From Limnohabitans sp. Hippo3 (GTDB lineage: Bacteria; Pseudomonadota; Gammaproteobacteria; Burkholderiales; Burkholderiaceae_C), in contig NZ_NESF01000002.1 in assembly GCF_003063665.1 (NCBI RefSeq), positions 186,001 through 250,000 of the forward strand: a stretch of 64,000 nt of DNA. Direction: 5' to 3'. How positions within the stretch are numbered: position 1 is the first letter of the stretch; each line of letters starts with the position of its first letter. The notes below the pieces were generated by a model that was not told where the DNA came from, did not search any database, and saw nothing but the letters and a program-made list of their open reading frames with translations. Below are positions 35,545 through 43,603 of the stretch, one piece after another. Position numbers and translations under genes: made by a program.

Positions 35545-36125
35545 GCCGCCAGCAAGCGCTCCAAAGCCGCCAAATCCCCCCGGGGCGAGCGGCCTTGCGC
35601 ATCGGGGAGCAAGGCGCCACGCAAATCGTCCAGGTCGTAAATGCGCAGGTGCACGCCCACATCTTCGTCCAAGGCTTCACAAAAACTGTGCAAGCTCAGC
35701 ACCTCCACATCGTCGCCGTGCAGACCGCGCACAGTTTGCGTCTCGTAGCGCTGGTTCTGGTTGATCAAGGCGATCTCGGCCGATTTCGGGTCGTCACAAA
35801 ACAAGGCCAGGTCCACATCGCACAGGCGCGTGGCCCAACCTTGCCAGACCGCACCGCCCAAATGCGGGCGAAATTCGGCCAGGCGTTGCATCCAGACCCG
35901 CGCCAATTCGCGCAAAGCCAGCAGCTCGCCGGGCTGGGTGTCGGCGCAGAACAGGGCGATGTAGTCGCGCACCTCGGCCTCGACCACATCGTTGGTCGGC
36001 AAGGCGGTACGGGCGGGCAGGCCCAACTCTTTCAGGGCGCGGTGCTTGGCCGGGCCAAAGGCCAAGCCTTCTTCCACCACCAAACGGGCAGCGGTGGCGG
36101 CAATTTCAAGGGCAAGGTCGTTCAT
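35541..36125 (-). CDS. Conserved hypothetical protein upstream of the TlpA-like gene
   Basis: 194 residues with no recognised domain. The N-terminal half is helical (MNDLALEIAATAARLVVEEG) and the C-terminal half has acidic stretches (CDVDLALFCDDPKSAEIAL, LDEDVGVHLRIYDLDDLRGA). There is no signal peptide. The ATG at 36125 is chosen over an upstream start at 36164 that would overlap the mpl promoter region. It overlaps the TlpA-like gene by ATGA and is divergent from mpl with a 75-base spacer, which may link it to either. Confidence 0.72.
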   Translation of the reverse strand: MNDLALEIAATAARLVVEEGLAFGPAKHRALKELGLPARTALPTNDVVEAEVRDYIALFCADTQPGELLALRELARVWMQRLAEFRPHLGGAVWQGWATRLCDVDLALFCDDPKSAEIALINQNQRYETQTVRGLHGDDVEVLSLHSFCEALDEDVGVHLRIYDLDDLRGALLPDAQGRSPRGDLAALERLLAA

Positions 36126-36200
36126 GGGCACCGATTGTGACCGGATCGGACCGGACCGCACCAAGCCAAGGGCTCAGGCGGTGGCCCCTAAAATCGAAGC

Positions 36201-37580
36201 ATGCATATACATATTCTGGGCATTTGTGGCACTTTCATGGGAGGCCTGGCCGCGCTGGCCCGCGAGGCAGGGCATCGGGTCACCGGCTGTGACGCGGGCG
36301 TTTACCCGCCTATGAGCGATCAGCTGCGGGCTTTGGACATCGAGTTGATCGAAGGCTTTGACGCCGACCAGATGGCCTTGCAGCCCGACCTGTACGTCAT
36401 CGGCAACGTGGTCAGCCGCGCCCGCCTGGCCGACGGCAGCCCCAAATTCCCGCTGATGGAAGCGATTTTGGAAGCCGGGGCGCCCTACACCAGCGGCCCC
36501 CAGTGGCTGTCAGAGCATGTGCTGCAGGGCAAGCATGTGCTGGCTGTCGCGGGAACCCACGGCAAGACCACCACCACCTCGATGCTAGCCTGGGTGCTGG
36601 AGCAGACGGGGCTGGAGCCTGGCTTTTTGGTGGGTGGCGTGCCACTCAACTTCGGCGTGTCGGCCCGGCTCGGCGGGGGCAAGTACTTCGTGATCGAAGC
36701 GGACGAATACGACACCGCCTTCTTCGACAAGCGCAGCAAATTCGTGCACTACCGCCCGCGCACCGCCATCCTGAACAACCTCGAGTTTGACCACGCCGAC
36801 ATCTTTGACGATCTGGCCGCAATTGAGCGCCAGTTCCACCATCTGGTACGCACCGTGCCCGGCTCAGGCCGCGTGGTAGTCAATGGCCTGGAAGAAAGTC
36901 TGACCCGGGTGCTGGGTCAAGGCTGCTGGAGCGAAGTGCGGACCTTCGGCTCGGCCATCAGCGACTTTGTGGCCGAGGGCGAGCCCTCGCAGTTCCAAGT
37001 GTTGCAGGCCGGCCAGCCTGTGGCCGAAGTGCGATGGGCCATTGGCGGTGTGCACAACCAGCTCAACGCGCTGGCAGCCATGGCGGCTGCCGAGCATGTG
37101 GGCGTGAGCCCAGCTGTGGCGGCGCAAGCCCTGGCCACTTTTGAGAATGTCAAACGCCGCATGGAAGTGCGCGGCACAGTCCAACGCGAAGGGGGGGGCA
37201 TCACCATCTACGACGACTTCGCCCATCACCCCACCGCGATCCGCACCACCGTCAACGGCCTGCGCCGCCAAGTAGGCCAAGCCCGCATCCTGGCGATTTT
37301 TGAGCCCCGCAGCAACACCATGAAGCTCGGTACCATGAAAGCCCAGCTGCCCTGGAGCCTCGAAGAAGCCGATCTGGCGTTTTGCCACTCGGGCGGACTG
37401 GGCTGGGACGCCGCAGCCGCGCTGGAACCCATGGGCACCAAAGCACAAGTGGGCGCCAACATAGACGAGGTGATTGCGCAAGTGCTGGCGCAAGTGCAGC
37501 CCGGCGACCACCTGCTGTGCATGAGCAACGGCGGCTTTGGCGGGATTCATGCCAAATTGCTGGAAGCCTTGGCTGGCTAA
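36201..37580 (+). CDS. mpl: UDP-N-acetylmuramate:L-Ala-gamma-D-Glu-meso-DAP ligase
   Basis: 459 residues of the Mur ligase family. MHIHILGICGTFMGGLAALA is the Mpl-type start, [19 protein letters not shown] the ATP site, VIEADEYDTAFFDKRSKFVH a segment specific to Mpl, and YDDFAHHPTAIRTTV the C-terminal domain. It re-attaches recovered murein tripeptide to UDP-MurNAc, salvaging the product released by AmpD. It is distinct from murC in the dcw cluster of this window. Confidence 0.95.
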   Translation: MHIHILGICGTFMGGLAALAREAGHRVTGCDAGVYPPMSDQLRALDIELIEGFDADQMALQPDLYVIGNVVSRARLADGSPKFPLMEAILEAGAPYTSGPQWLSEHVLQGKHVLAVAGTHGKTTTTSMLAWVLEQTGLEPGFLVGGVPLNFGVSARLGGGKYFVIEADEYDTAFFDKRSKFVHYRPRTAILNNLEFDHADIFDDLAAIERQFHHLVRTVPGSGRVVVNGLEESLTRVLGQGCWSEVRTFGSAISDFVAEGEPSQFQVLQAGQPVAEVRWAIGGVHNQLNALAAMAAAEHVGVSPAVAAQALATFENVKRRMEVRGTVQREGGGITIYDDFAHHPTAIRTTVNGLRRQVGQARILAIFEPRSNTMKLGTMKAQLPWSLEEADLAFCHSGGLGWDAAAALEPMGTKAQVGANIDEVIAQVLAQVQPGDHLLCMSNGGFGGIHAKLLEALAG

Positions 37581-37594
37581 TTTCCATCTTGTAT

Positions 37595-37672
37595 TTGTAG
37601 GTCCGCGGCTTTAGCCCCGACTGGCGCCTGCAGCGAAGCCCGCATCGTCGGACCTGAAGGTCCGACCTACAA
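37595..37672. repeat. REP-like palindrome, family C
   Basis: TTGTAGGTCCGCGGCTTTAG at the left end and GGTCCGACCTACAA at the right end are imperfect inverted copies, with a second nested pair (GTCGGACC/GGTCCGAC) at the right. The TGTAGGTC...GACCTACA frame resembles REP sequences of other proteobacteria. It sits between the convergent mpl and aroG genes. Confidence 0.7.
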
Positions 37673-37682
37673 AAAACACTCA

Positions 37683-38804
37683 TCAAACCGCCCGACGCGC
37701 CTTGACCGCGTCTGAGAGCACCTGCAACACGCCTTCGCTGTCGTCCCAGCCGATGCAGGCGTCGGTGATGCTTTGGCCATAAGCCAGCTTCGTCACGTCG
37801 TCCTTGCCGGGGGTGAACTTCTGGGCGCCGTCTTTCAGATGGCTCTCGACCATGACGCCAAACACCTGGCGTGAACCACCGCTGATCTGCGCCGCGATGT
37901 CCTTGGCCACGTCGATCTGGCGCTCGTGCTTTTTGCTGCTGTTGGCGTGGCTGCAGTCCACCATCAAGGTGGCGGGCAGCTTGGCGGCTTCGAGTTCCTT
38001 GCAAGCGGCGGCCACGCTGTCGGCGTCGTAGTTCGGCGCCTTACCGCCGCGCAAAATCACGTGGCAATCCTGGTTGCCCTGGGTCTGCACAATGGCGACC
38101 TGGCCGTTTTTGTGCACCGACAAAAAGTGGTGGCCACGGGCTGCGGCCTGGATCGCGTCGGTCGCGATCTTGATGTTGCCGTCCGTTCCGTTCTTGAAAC
38201 CGATGGGCGCCGACAGGCCCGAAGCCAGCTCGCGGTGCACCTGGCTCTCGGTGGTGCGTGCACCGATGGCGCCCCAGCTGATCAGGTCGCCGATGTACTG
38301 GGGCGAGATCACATCCAAAAACTCGCTGCCTGCGGGCAGCCCCTGGCGGTTGATCTCGATGAGCAGCTGGCGTGCGATGCGCAGGCCTTCGTCGATGCGG
38401 TAGCTCTCGTCCAGGTAGGGGTCGTTGATCAGGCCCTTCCAGCCCACGGTGGTGCGGGGCTTTTCGAAGTACACGCGCATCACGATTTCCAGCGTGTCGG
38501 CGTACTTCTCGCGCAGGGGCTTCAAGCGGCGGGCGTAGTCCAGGGCTGCGGCCGGGTCGTGGATGGAGCAGGGGCCGATGATGACCAGCAGGCGGTCATC
38601 CTGGCCGTGCACGATCTTCTGAATGGCTTTGCGGGTTTTGGCGATCAGGGCTTCCGTCGCCGTGCCGGCGATCGGGAAGAAGCGGATCAAATGTTCTGGA
38701 GGCGGGAGCACGGTGATGTCCTTGATGCGTTCGTCGTCGGTCTGGCCGGTGCGGTCTGCGGCATTGGGATACCAGCTCTCGGGGGCTGCGGTTTTGGCGT
38801 TCAT
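37683..38804 (-). CDS. aroG: 3-deoxy-7-phosphoheptulonate (DAHP) synthase, class I
   Basis: 373 residues of the class I DAHP synthase family: LLVIIGPCSIHDPAAALDYA, VYFEKPRTTVGWKGLINDP, LPAGSEFLDVISPQYIGDL and YGQSITDACIGWDDSE with the metal ligands. It condenses PEP and erythrose-4-phosphate, the first step to aromatic amino acids. AGGAGT lies seven bases before the ATG at 38804. Control is probably by transcription attenuation: a terminator hairpin lies 27 bases upstream of the start, preceded by an aromatic-rich leader ORF. Whether it is Phe- or Tyr-inhibited cannot be told by eye. Confidence 0.96.
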   Translation of the reverse strand: MNAKTAAPESWYPNAADRTGQTDDERIKDITVLPPPEHLIRFFPIAGTATEALIAKTRKAIQKIVHGQDDRLLVIIGPCSIHDPAAALDYARRLKPLREKYADTLEIVMRVYFEKPRTTVGWKGLINDPYLDESYRIDEGLRIARQLLIEINRQGLPAGSEFLDVISPQYIGDLISWGAIGARTTESQVHRELASGLSAPIGFKNGTDGNIKIATDAIQAAARGHHFLSVHKNGQVAIVQTQGNQDCHVILRGGKAPNYDADSVAAACKELEAAKLPATLMVDCSHANSSKKHERQIDVAKDIAAQISGGSRQVFGVMVESHLKDGAQKFTPGKDDVTKLAYGQSITDACIGWDDSEGVLQVLSDAVKARRAV

Positions 38805-38831
38805 CGTGGACTCCTGAATTGAAAAATGGTG

Positions 38832-38865
38832 AAAAAAAACCGCCGGGCTTTGGGGCTCCGGCGGT
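38832..38865 (-). terminator. Attenuator terminator in the aroG leader
   Basis: Read leftward, ACCGCCGG pairs with CCGGCGGT around an 11-base loop, and the hairpin is followed by eight T. It lies after the leader ORF and 27 bases before the aroG start, so it must be read through for aroG to be expressed. Its 3' arm sequence CCGGCGG also occurs inside the leader ORF (38907-38913), which lets an antiterminator form. Confidence 0.9.
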
Positions 38866-38887
38866 GTGTGTCGAGATATTCGGGTGC

Positions 38888-38962
38888 TTATGCGCTCGCC
38901 TCTCGTCCGCCGGGGACTGAGAACCAAAAGTAAAAAAAGTAAGAAGCGATTCGCGAAGACAT
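38888..38962 (-). CDS. aroG leader peptide (attenuation control)
   Basis: A 24-residue ORF, too short for normal gene finding. It starts MSSRIAS, then runs YFFYFWF (residues 8-14), then SVPGGREASA and a TAA stop. Seven consecutive aromatic codons (Phe, Tyr, Trp) are the sensor expected for a ribosome-stalling attenuator of common aromatic synthesis. The stop lies 23 bases before the terminator stem. No strong ribosome-binding site is visible upstream of the ATG, which is the weakest part of the case. Confidence 0.82.
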   Translation of the reverse strand: MSSRIASYFFYFWFSVPGGREASA

Positions 38963-39035
38963 GGGATTCAATGTAGCACAGTTGGATGACAGTTCCTGAC
39001 AAGCCGGCCCGGGGACAAACCCGGAGGCTTCACAT

Positions 39036-40496
39036 TCAGGCTGTGCCCCCCACCGTCAGACCGTCGATGCGCAAGGTCGGCTGACCCACGCCCACCGGCA
39101 CGCTCTGGCCCTCCTTGCCGCAGGTGCCCACGCCCGAATCGAGCTTCATGTCGTTGCCGATCATGCTGATCTTCTTGAGCGACTCGGGACCGCTGCCGAT
39201 CAGGGTCGCGCCCTTGACGGGGTATTGGATCTTGCCGTTTTCCACCCAGTAGGCCTGGCTGGCCGAGAACACGAACTTGCCGCTGGTGATGTCCACCTGG
39301 CCGCCCGCGAAGTTGGTGGCGTACAGGCCCTTTTTGATGCTGGCCACGATTTCTTCGGCGCTCTTATCGCCACCCAGCATGTAGGTGTTGGTCATGCGCG
39401 GCATGGGCACATGGGCGTAGCTTTCGCGCCGACCATTGCCCGTGGGCTTGACACCCATCAGGCGGGCGTTCATCGCGTCCTGGATGTAGCCGCGCAGGAT
39501 GCCGTCTTCAATCAGTACGTTCTTCTGGCTGGCATGGCCTTCGTCGTCCACATTCAGCGAGCCCCGGCGGTCGGCGATGGTGCCGTCGTCCAGCACGGTG
39601 ACGCCTTTGGCCGCCACACGCTGGCCGATGCGGCCACTGAAGGCGCTCGAGCCCTTGCGGTTGAAATCGCCTTCCAGGCCGTGGCCCACGGCCTCGTGCA
39701 ACAACACACCGGGCCAGCCGTTGCCGAGCACCACCGTCATCTCGCCCGCTGGTGCAGGGCGTGCGTCGAGGTTGATGAGCGCGGCCGACACCGCTTCCTG
39801 CACATAGCTTTCCACCATGCCGTCGTCAAAATAAGCCAGTCCGAAGCGGCCACCGCCGCCACTGCTGCCCACTTCGCGGCGGCCGTTTTGCTCGGCAATC
39901 ACCGTGACCGACAGGCGGATCAAGGGGCGCACATCGGCCGCCAGCGTGCCGTCGGCGCGGGCCACCATGACCACGTCGTACTCGGTGGCCAAACCGGCCA
40001 TGACCTGCACCACGCGGGGGTCCTTGGCGCGGGCGATTTTTTCCACGCGGCCGAGCAGGTTCACCTTGGCGGTGCTGTCCAGCGTGGACATGGGGTCGAG
40101 CGAGGGGTAGAGCGAGCGGCTGGCCGAAATCTTGCGCGCAGGCACCTTGATGCGTTTGTTTTGCGTGGCCTGCGCGATGGTGCGCACCGTCATGGCCGCG
40201 TCCATCAAGGAGGCTTCGGAGATGTCGTCCGAGTAGGCAAAGGCGGTTTTCTCGCCCGACACGGCGCGCACGCCCACGCCTTGGTCGATGCTGAAGCTGC
40301 CGGTCTTGACGATGCCCTCTTCCAGGCTCCAGCCTTCGGAGCGGGTGTACTGGAAATACAGGTCGGCGTCGTCCACTTGATGGGCCTGGATGGCGGCCAA
40401 AGCGCGGCTCAAATGGGTTTCATCCAGGCCAAACGGCTCCAGCAAGAGGGAGCGGGCCGTGGCCAGACGTTCGATGGTGGGTTCGCGTGAAATCAT
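39036..40496 (-). CDS. tldD: Metalloprotease TldD
   Basis: 486 residues. The TldD signature HEAVGHGLEGD (H267, E268, H271 in HExxxH form) lies in VLLHEAVGHGLEGDFNRKGS, and the C-terminus ends GQPTLRIDGLTVGGTA. TldD pairs with TldE/PmbA to degrade unfolded peptides, including microcin precursors and CcdA; the partner gene is not in the window. The ATG at 40496 gives MISREPTIERLAT; an in-frame ATG three codons upstream (40505) is possible. Confidence 0.94.
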   Translation of the reverse strand: MISREPTIERLATARSLLLEPFGLDETHLSRALAAIQAHQVDDADLYFQYTRSEGWSLEEGIVKTGSFSIDQGVGVRAVSGEKTAFAYSDDISEASLMDAAMTVRTIAQATQNKRIKVPARKISASRSLYPSLDPMSTLDSTAKVNLLGRVEKIARAKDPRVVQVMAGLATEYDVVMVARADGTLAADVRPLIRLSVTVIAEQNGRREVGSSGGGGRFGLAYFDDGMVESYVQEAVSAALINLDARPAPAGEMTVVLGNGWPGVLLHEAVGHGLEGDFNRKGSSAFSGRIGQRVAAKGVTVLDDGTIADRRGSLNVDDEGHASQKNVLIEDGILRGYIQDAMNARLMGVKPTGNGRRESYAHVPMPRMTNTYMLGGDKSAEEIVASIKKGLYATNFAGGQVDITSGKFVFSASQAYWVENGKIQYPVKGATLIGSGPESLKKISMIGNDMKLDSGVGTCGKEGQSVPVGVGQPTLRIDGLTVGGTA

Positions 40497-40661
40497 GGGA
40501 GCCATTGTAGGGATTGATCAAACCCCTTGCCGGCATGCTCCTTCGCCGGGCAGCCGCCTGCATCGGCCAGCATCGGCTTTGAAATTGAGAAGCAGCACAC
40601 AGACGAGTCCGGGGCGCACTTGCTAAGTTTGGCCTGCCTTTCACCACCCCAGGAGATCCTC

Positions 40662-40991
40662 ATGACCCCCAGCCCCGTCTTCGCCCTCGTGCTTGCACTG
40701 TGCGCCAGCGCTCCTGCTTTGGCCGACTACGCACTGGTGCAGGAAAAGCAATATCTGCAATGCCATGCGGTCGACAAAAACCTCATCGGCCCCTCATTCA
40801 AACGGATTGCTTACCGCTGGAATGGCAACCCGGTGGCCGAAAAAATGCTGATCGCCACCATCCGCAACGGCACCCGGGAAGGCGGAGGTCAGCATTGGAG
40901 CGACAGCACCCACATGCCCGATGCCTGGGAACGCCCCATGGTCAGCGAGGCAGAAGCCCAACAAATCTTCGTCTGGATCATGCGCCAATAG
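40662..40991 (+). CDS. Cytochrome c-like protein with altered haem motif (YLQCH)
   Basis: 109 residues with a signal peptide (MTPSPVFALVLALCASAPAL then ADYA) and the body of a small class I cytochrome c: QCHAVDKNLIGPSFKRIAYR, ATIRNGTREGGGQHW, and MPDAWERPMVSEAEAQQIF. The haem motif should be CxxCH but reads YLQCH: the first cysteine codon (TGT/TGC) is a TAT. One cysteine and the histidine remain. It might attach haem by one bond, be a mutant, or reflect a sequencing error. AGGAG precedes the ATG. A periplasmic redox role is inferred from the family. Confidence 0.8.
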   Translation: MTPSPVFALVLALCASAPALADYALVQEKQYLQCHAVDKNLIGPSFKRIAYRWNGNPVAEKMLIATIRNGTREGGGQHWSDSTHMPDAWERPMVSEAEAQQIFVWIMRQ

Positions 40992-41034
40992 CCAGCGGGC
41001 TCCACAGCCCAGCACAGGCGAGGCGTGGACTGCG

Positions 41035-42189
41035 TCAGGTTTGCACCAGCTGTTTGGCTTTGGCAATCGACATGAGGATGCCCAGCGCCAGGCCCAAGGT
41101 GACCATGGCGGTGCCACCGTAACTGATGAAGGGCAGCGGCACCCCCACCACCGGCAAGATGCCGCTGACCATGCCCATGTTCACAAAGGCATAAGTGAAG
41201 AAGATCATGGCCATGCTGCCGGCCAGCAAACGGCTGAACAGTGTGGGGGCCTCGGCCGCGATGACCAGCGCCCGGTAAACCAGAAAGAAGAACCAGAAAA
41301 TCAGGAACAAGCCCCCCACAAAGCCGAACTCTTCACCATAGGCGGCAAAAATGAAATCGGTGGTGCGCTCGGGGATGAATTCCAGGTGGGTTTGGGTGCC
41401 CTGCATGAAGCCTTTGCCCCAGAAGCCGCCGGAGCCGATGGCGATCATGCCCTGGATGATGTGAAAACCCTTGCCCAACGGGTCCCGTGCCGGATCGAGC
41501 AAGGTGCACACGCGCTGGCGCTGGTATTCGTGCAGCACTCGCCAGTCCACGCCGTCGGCACACAAGGTGGGCTCCATGATCACCAGGACTACCATGCCCA
41601 CGAGGCCCAGCACCATCGGCGGCAAAATCCAGCGCCACTTGAGTCCGGCAAAGAAGATCACCGCCAGACCTGCGGCCAAAACCAGCAAAGAAGTGCCCAG
41701 ATCAGGCTGCTTCATGATCAAGCCGACCGGGACGCCCAAAATCAGCAAAGCCACTGCAAAGTCAAAGGGCCGGAGTTGGCCTTCGCGCTTTTGAAACCAG
41801 GCCGCCAGCATCAAAGGCAGGGCAATCTTCAAAATCTCGCTCGGCTGGATCACCACGCCCAGATTGATCCAGCGCCGGGCACCTTTTTTGGTGATGCCAA
41901 AAATGGCCACCGCCACCAGCAAAATCACGCCCACGGTGTAGATGGGCACTGCCCAGGCCATGAGTTTTTGGGGGGGCATTTGGGCCACCACGAACATGAT
42001 GAAGCCCGCCAGCAGCATGTTGCGGCCATGGTCCACAAAGCGGGTGCCGTGGTCATAGCCCGATGAAAACATGATCAGCAATCCGGCGCAGGCAAGCATG
42101 AACACCGCAAAAGCCAAAGGGCCGTCGAAGCCCTTGAGCAAATACTTCAGGCGCTGCCACAGCGTCGGTTTTTGAATCACTGAACCCAT
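41035..42189 (-). CDS. rodA: Rod-shape SEDS glycosyltransferase RodA
   Basis: 384 residues with about ten membrane segments. SEDS-family blocks are WINLGVVIQPSEILKIALPL, MKQPDLGTSLLVLAAGLAV, the extracellular loop with GSGGFWGKGFMQGTQTHLEF and IPERTTDFIFAAYGEEFGF, and the C-terminal VPLPFISYGGTAMVTLGLAL. RodA polymerises lipid II for side-wall growth with PBP2. RodA rather than FtsW is supported by a second SEDS gene (ftsW) in the dcw cluster. No PBP2 (mrdA) or mreBCD gene lies next to it. Confidence 0.93.
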   Translation of the reverse strand: MGSVIQKPTLWQRLKYLLKGFDGPLAFAVFMLACAGLLIMFSSGYDHGTRFVDHGRNMLLAGFIMFVVAQMPPQKLMAWAVPIYTVGVILLVAVAIFGITKKGARRWINLGVVIQPSEILKIALPLMLAAWFQKREGQLRPFDFAVALLILGVPVGLIMKQPDLGTSLLVLAAGLAVIFFAGLKWRWILPPMVLGLVGMVVLVIMEPTLCADGVDWRVLHEYQRQRVCTLLDPARDPLGKGFHIIQGMIAIGSGGFWGKGFMQGTQTHLEFIPERTTDFIFAAYGEEFGFVGGLFLIFWFFFLVYRALVIAAEAPTLFSRLLAGSMAMIFFTYAFVNMGMVSGILPVVGVPLPFISYGGTAMVTLGLALGILMSIAKAKQLVQT

Positions 42190-42248
42190 GGGCGCGATTA
42201 TCTCAGGCCAACGCGACCCAGAGAGGACCGGGCGGGCCAATCCCCCGG

Positions 42249-42830
42249 TCAATGGCTGCGTCCGCTGCGGAACATGCCGTGGGTTTTGCGGTTGAGCACC
42301 CCTTGGGCGGCCAGCTTGTTCATGGACGGGCTGGCGTGTGCATGCGTGATTGCCATGCCCAAAGCATCTGCCGCATCCTGGCGCGGCACCACGGGCAACT
42401 GCAGCAAGCGTTTGACCATTTCCTGAACCTGCGACTTGGCGGCCCGCCCATGGCCGGTGACCGATTGCTTCATCTGCAAGGCGGTGTATTCGGCCACCTG
42501 CAAATCGCACGACACCAAAGCCGTGACGCAGCAACCCCGAGCCTGACCCAGCAACAAGGTCGCCTGGGGGTTGACGTTCACAAAAACGATCTCGACCGAG
42601 GCCACATCCGGCTGGTAGCGGGCATGGATTTCACGCACGCCGTCGTAAATCACCTTCAGCCGGGCAGGCAAATTGCCCATGTCACCCCGCGTCGTCTCGA
42701 TCACCCCACTGGCCACGTACTGCAGGCGGGCGCCGGTCATGTCCACCACCCCGAAACCGGTGGTTTGCAACCCCGGGTCAATGCCCAGGATGCGCACGGT
42801 TTGCGGCGCGGCCGTGGTCAAAGTAGTCAT
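42249..42830 (-). CDS. ruvC: Holliday junction endonuclease RuvC
   Basis: 193 residues. [19 protein letters not shown] carries the first catalytic aspartate, [20 protein letters not shown] the next acidic residue (glutamate), and the C-terminal region [17 protein letters not shown] the last two aspartates. RuvC cuts Holliday junctions with the RuvAB motor, which is not in the window. It overlaps the downstream mtgA by four bases and follows rodA's direction with a 59-base gap. Confidence 0.95.
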   Translation of the reverse strand: MTTLTTAAPQTVRILGIDPGLQTTGFGVVDMTGARLQYVASGVIETTRGDMGNLPARLKVIYDGVREIHARYQPDVASVEIVFVNVNPQATLLLGQARGCCVTALVSCDLQVAEYTALQMKQSVTGHGRAAKSQVQEMVKRLLQLPVVPRQDAADALGMAITHAHASPSMNKLAAQGVLNRKTHGMFRSGRSH

Positions 42831-43561
42831 GGCAGCTCCACGGCACCCATGCGGGCCATGATGGTTTCAGCCCGGCTGGCCAGGTAGGCCGATTGCGCCC
42901 TTTGCTCGAAATACCGGGGGCGGGGCAACATGACCGCCAGACGCGCCGCTTCCCAGTCGTTCAGACGGGCCGCACTCTTCCTGAAGTAATGCTGCGCCGC
43001 AGCCTCGGCGCCAAAGACACCCTCGCCCCACTCCACGCTGTTGAGGTAAATCTCCAGAATGCGCTGTTTGGACAAGAAAGCCTCCAGCGTGAGGGTGATC
43101 AGCATTTCCTGGCCTTTGCGCAGCAAGGTGCGCTCGCCAGACAGAAAGAGGTTTTTCGCCAGCTGCTGGGTGATGGTCGAGCCGCCCACAATTTTGACCG
43201 GGGGCGTCTTGGCGTCGGGGCGACGCTGGGCCCGCAGCTCGGCCTGGGCTTTGGCCTTGGCGTTTTTCTCCCAGGCCTTCTCCAGAGACTCCCACCAGAC
43301 CCCGCCATGCTGGGCAAATACCGTGTCTTCGGAAGCGATCACCGCACGTTGCAAGCTGGTGGCAATGCGTTGGCGATCCACCCATTCCTGCCGCCAGGGC
43401 AAGCGCCCCTGCCGCGTCACGATCTGCCAGATTTGCGAGCGCTCAAAACTGGTGGATTCCGGCGCCAGCACACCCATGCTGGCGATGCGCAGCGCAAAAA
43501 AAAGCTGCAAACCCAGGCCTGCCAACAAGACCAGCCCACACCAACGACCAAAAGCACGCAT
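42827..43561 (-). CDS. mtgA: Monofunctional peptidoglycan transglycosylase
   Basis: 244 residues. A signal anchor ([20 protein letters not shown]) is followed by the GT51 domain: [20 protein letters not shown] holds the catalytic ED-x-x-F motif and [20 protein letters not shown] the second motif. It polymerises glycan strands from lipid II in the periplasm. The ATG at 43561 is preferred to a TTG immediately before. Its stop and the ruvC start overlap (ATGA). Confidence 0.94.
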   Translation of the reverse strand: MRAFGRWCGLVLLAGLGLQLFFALRIASMGVLAPESTSFERSQIWQIVTRQGRLPWRQEWVDRQRIATSLQRAVIASEDTVFAQHGGVWWESLEKAWEKNAKAKAQAELRAQRRPDAKTPPVKIVGGSTITQQLAKNLFLSGERTLLRKGQEMLITLTLEAFLSKQRILEIYLNSVEWGEGVFGAEAAAQHYFRKSAARLNDWEAARLAVMLPRPRYFEQRAQSAYLASRAETIMARMGAVELP

Positions 43562-43603
43562 CAATATCCTTTGTCTTCAGGGATCATGAGTTCGCCAGGC
43601 CAC

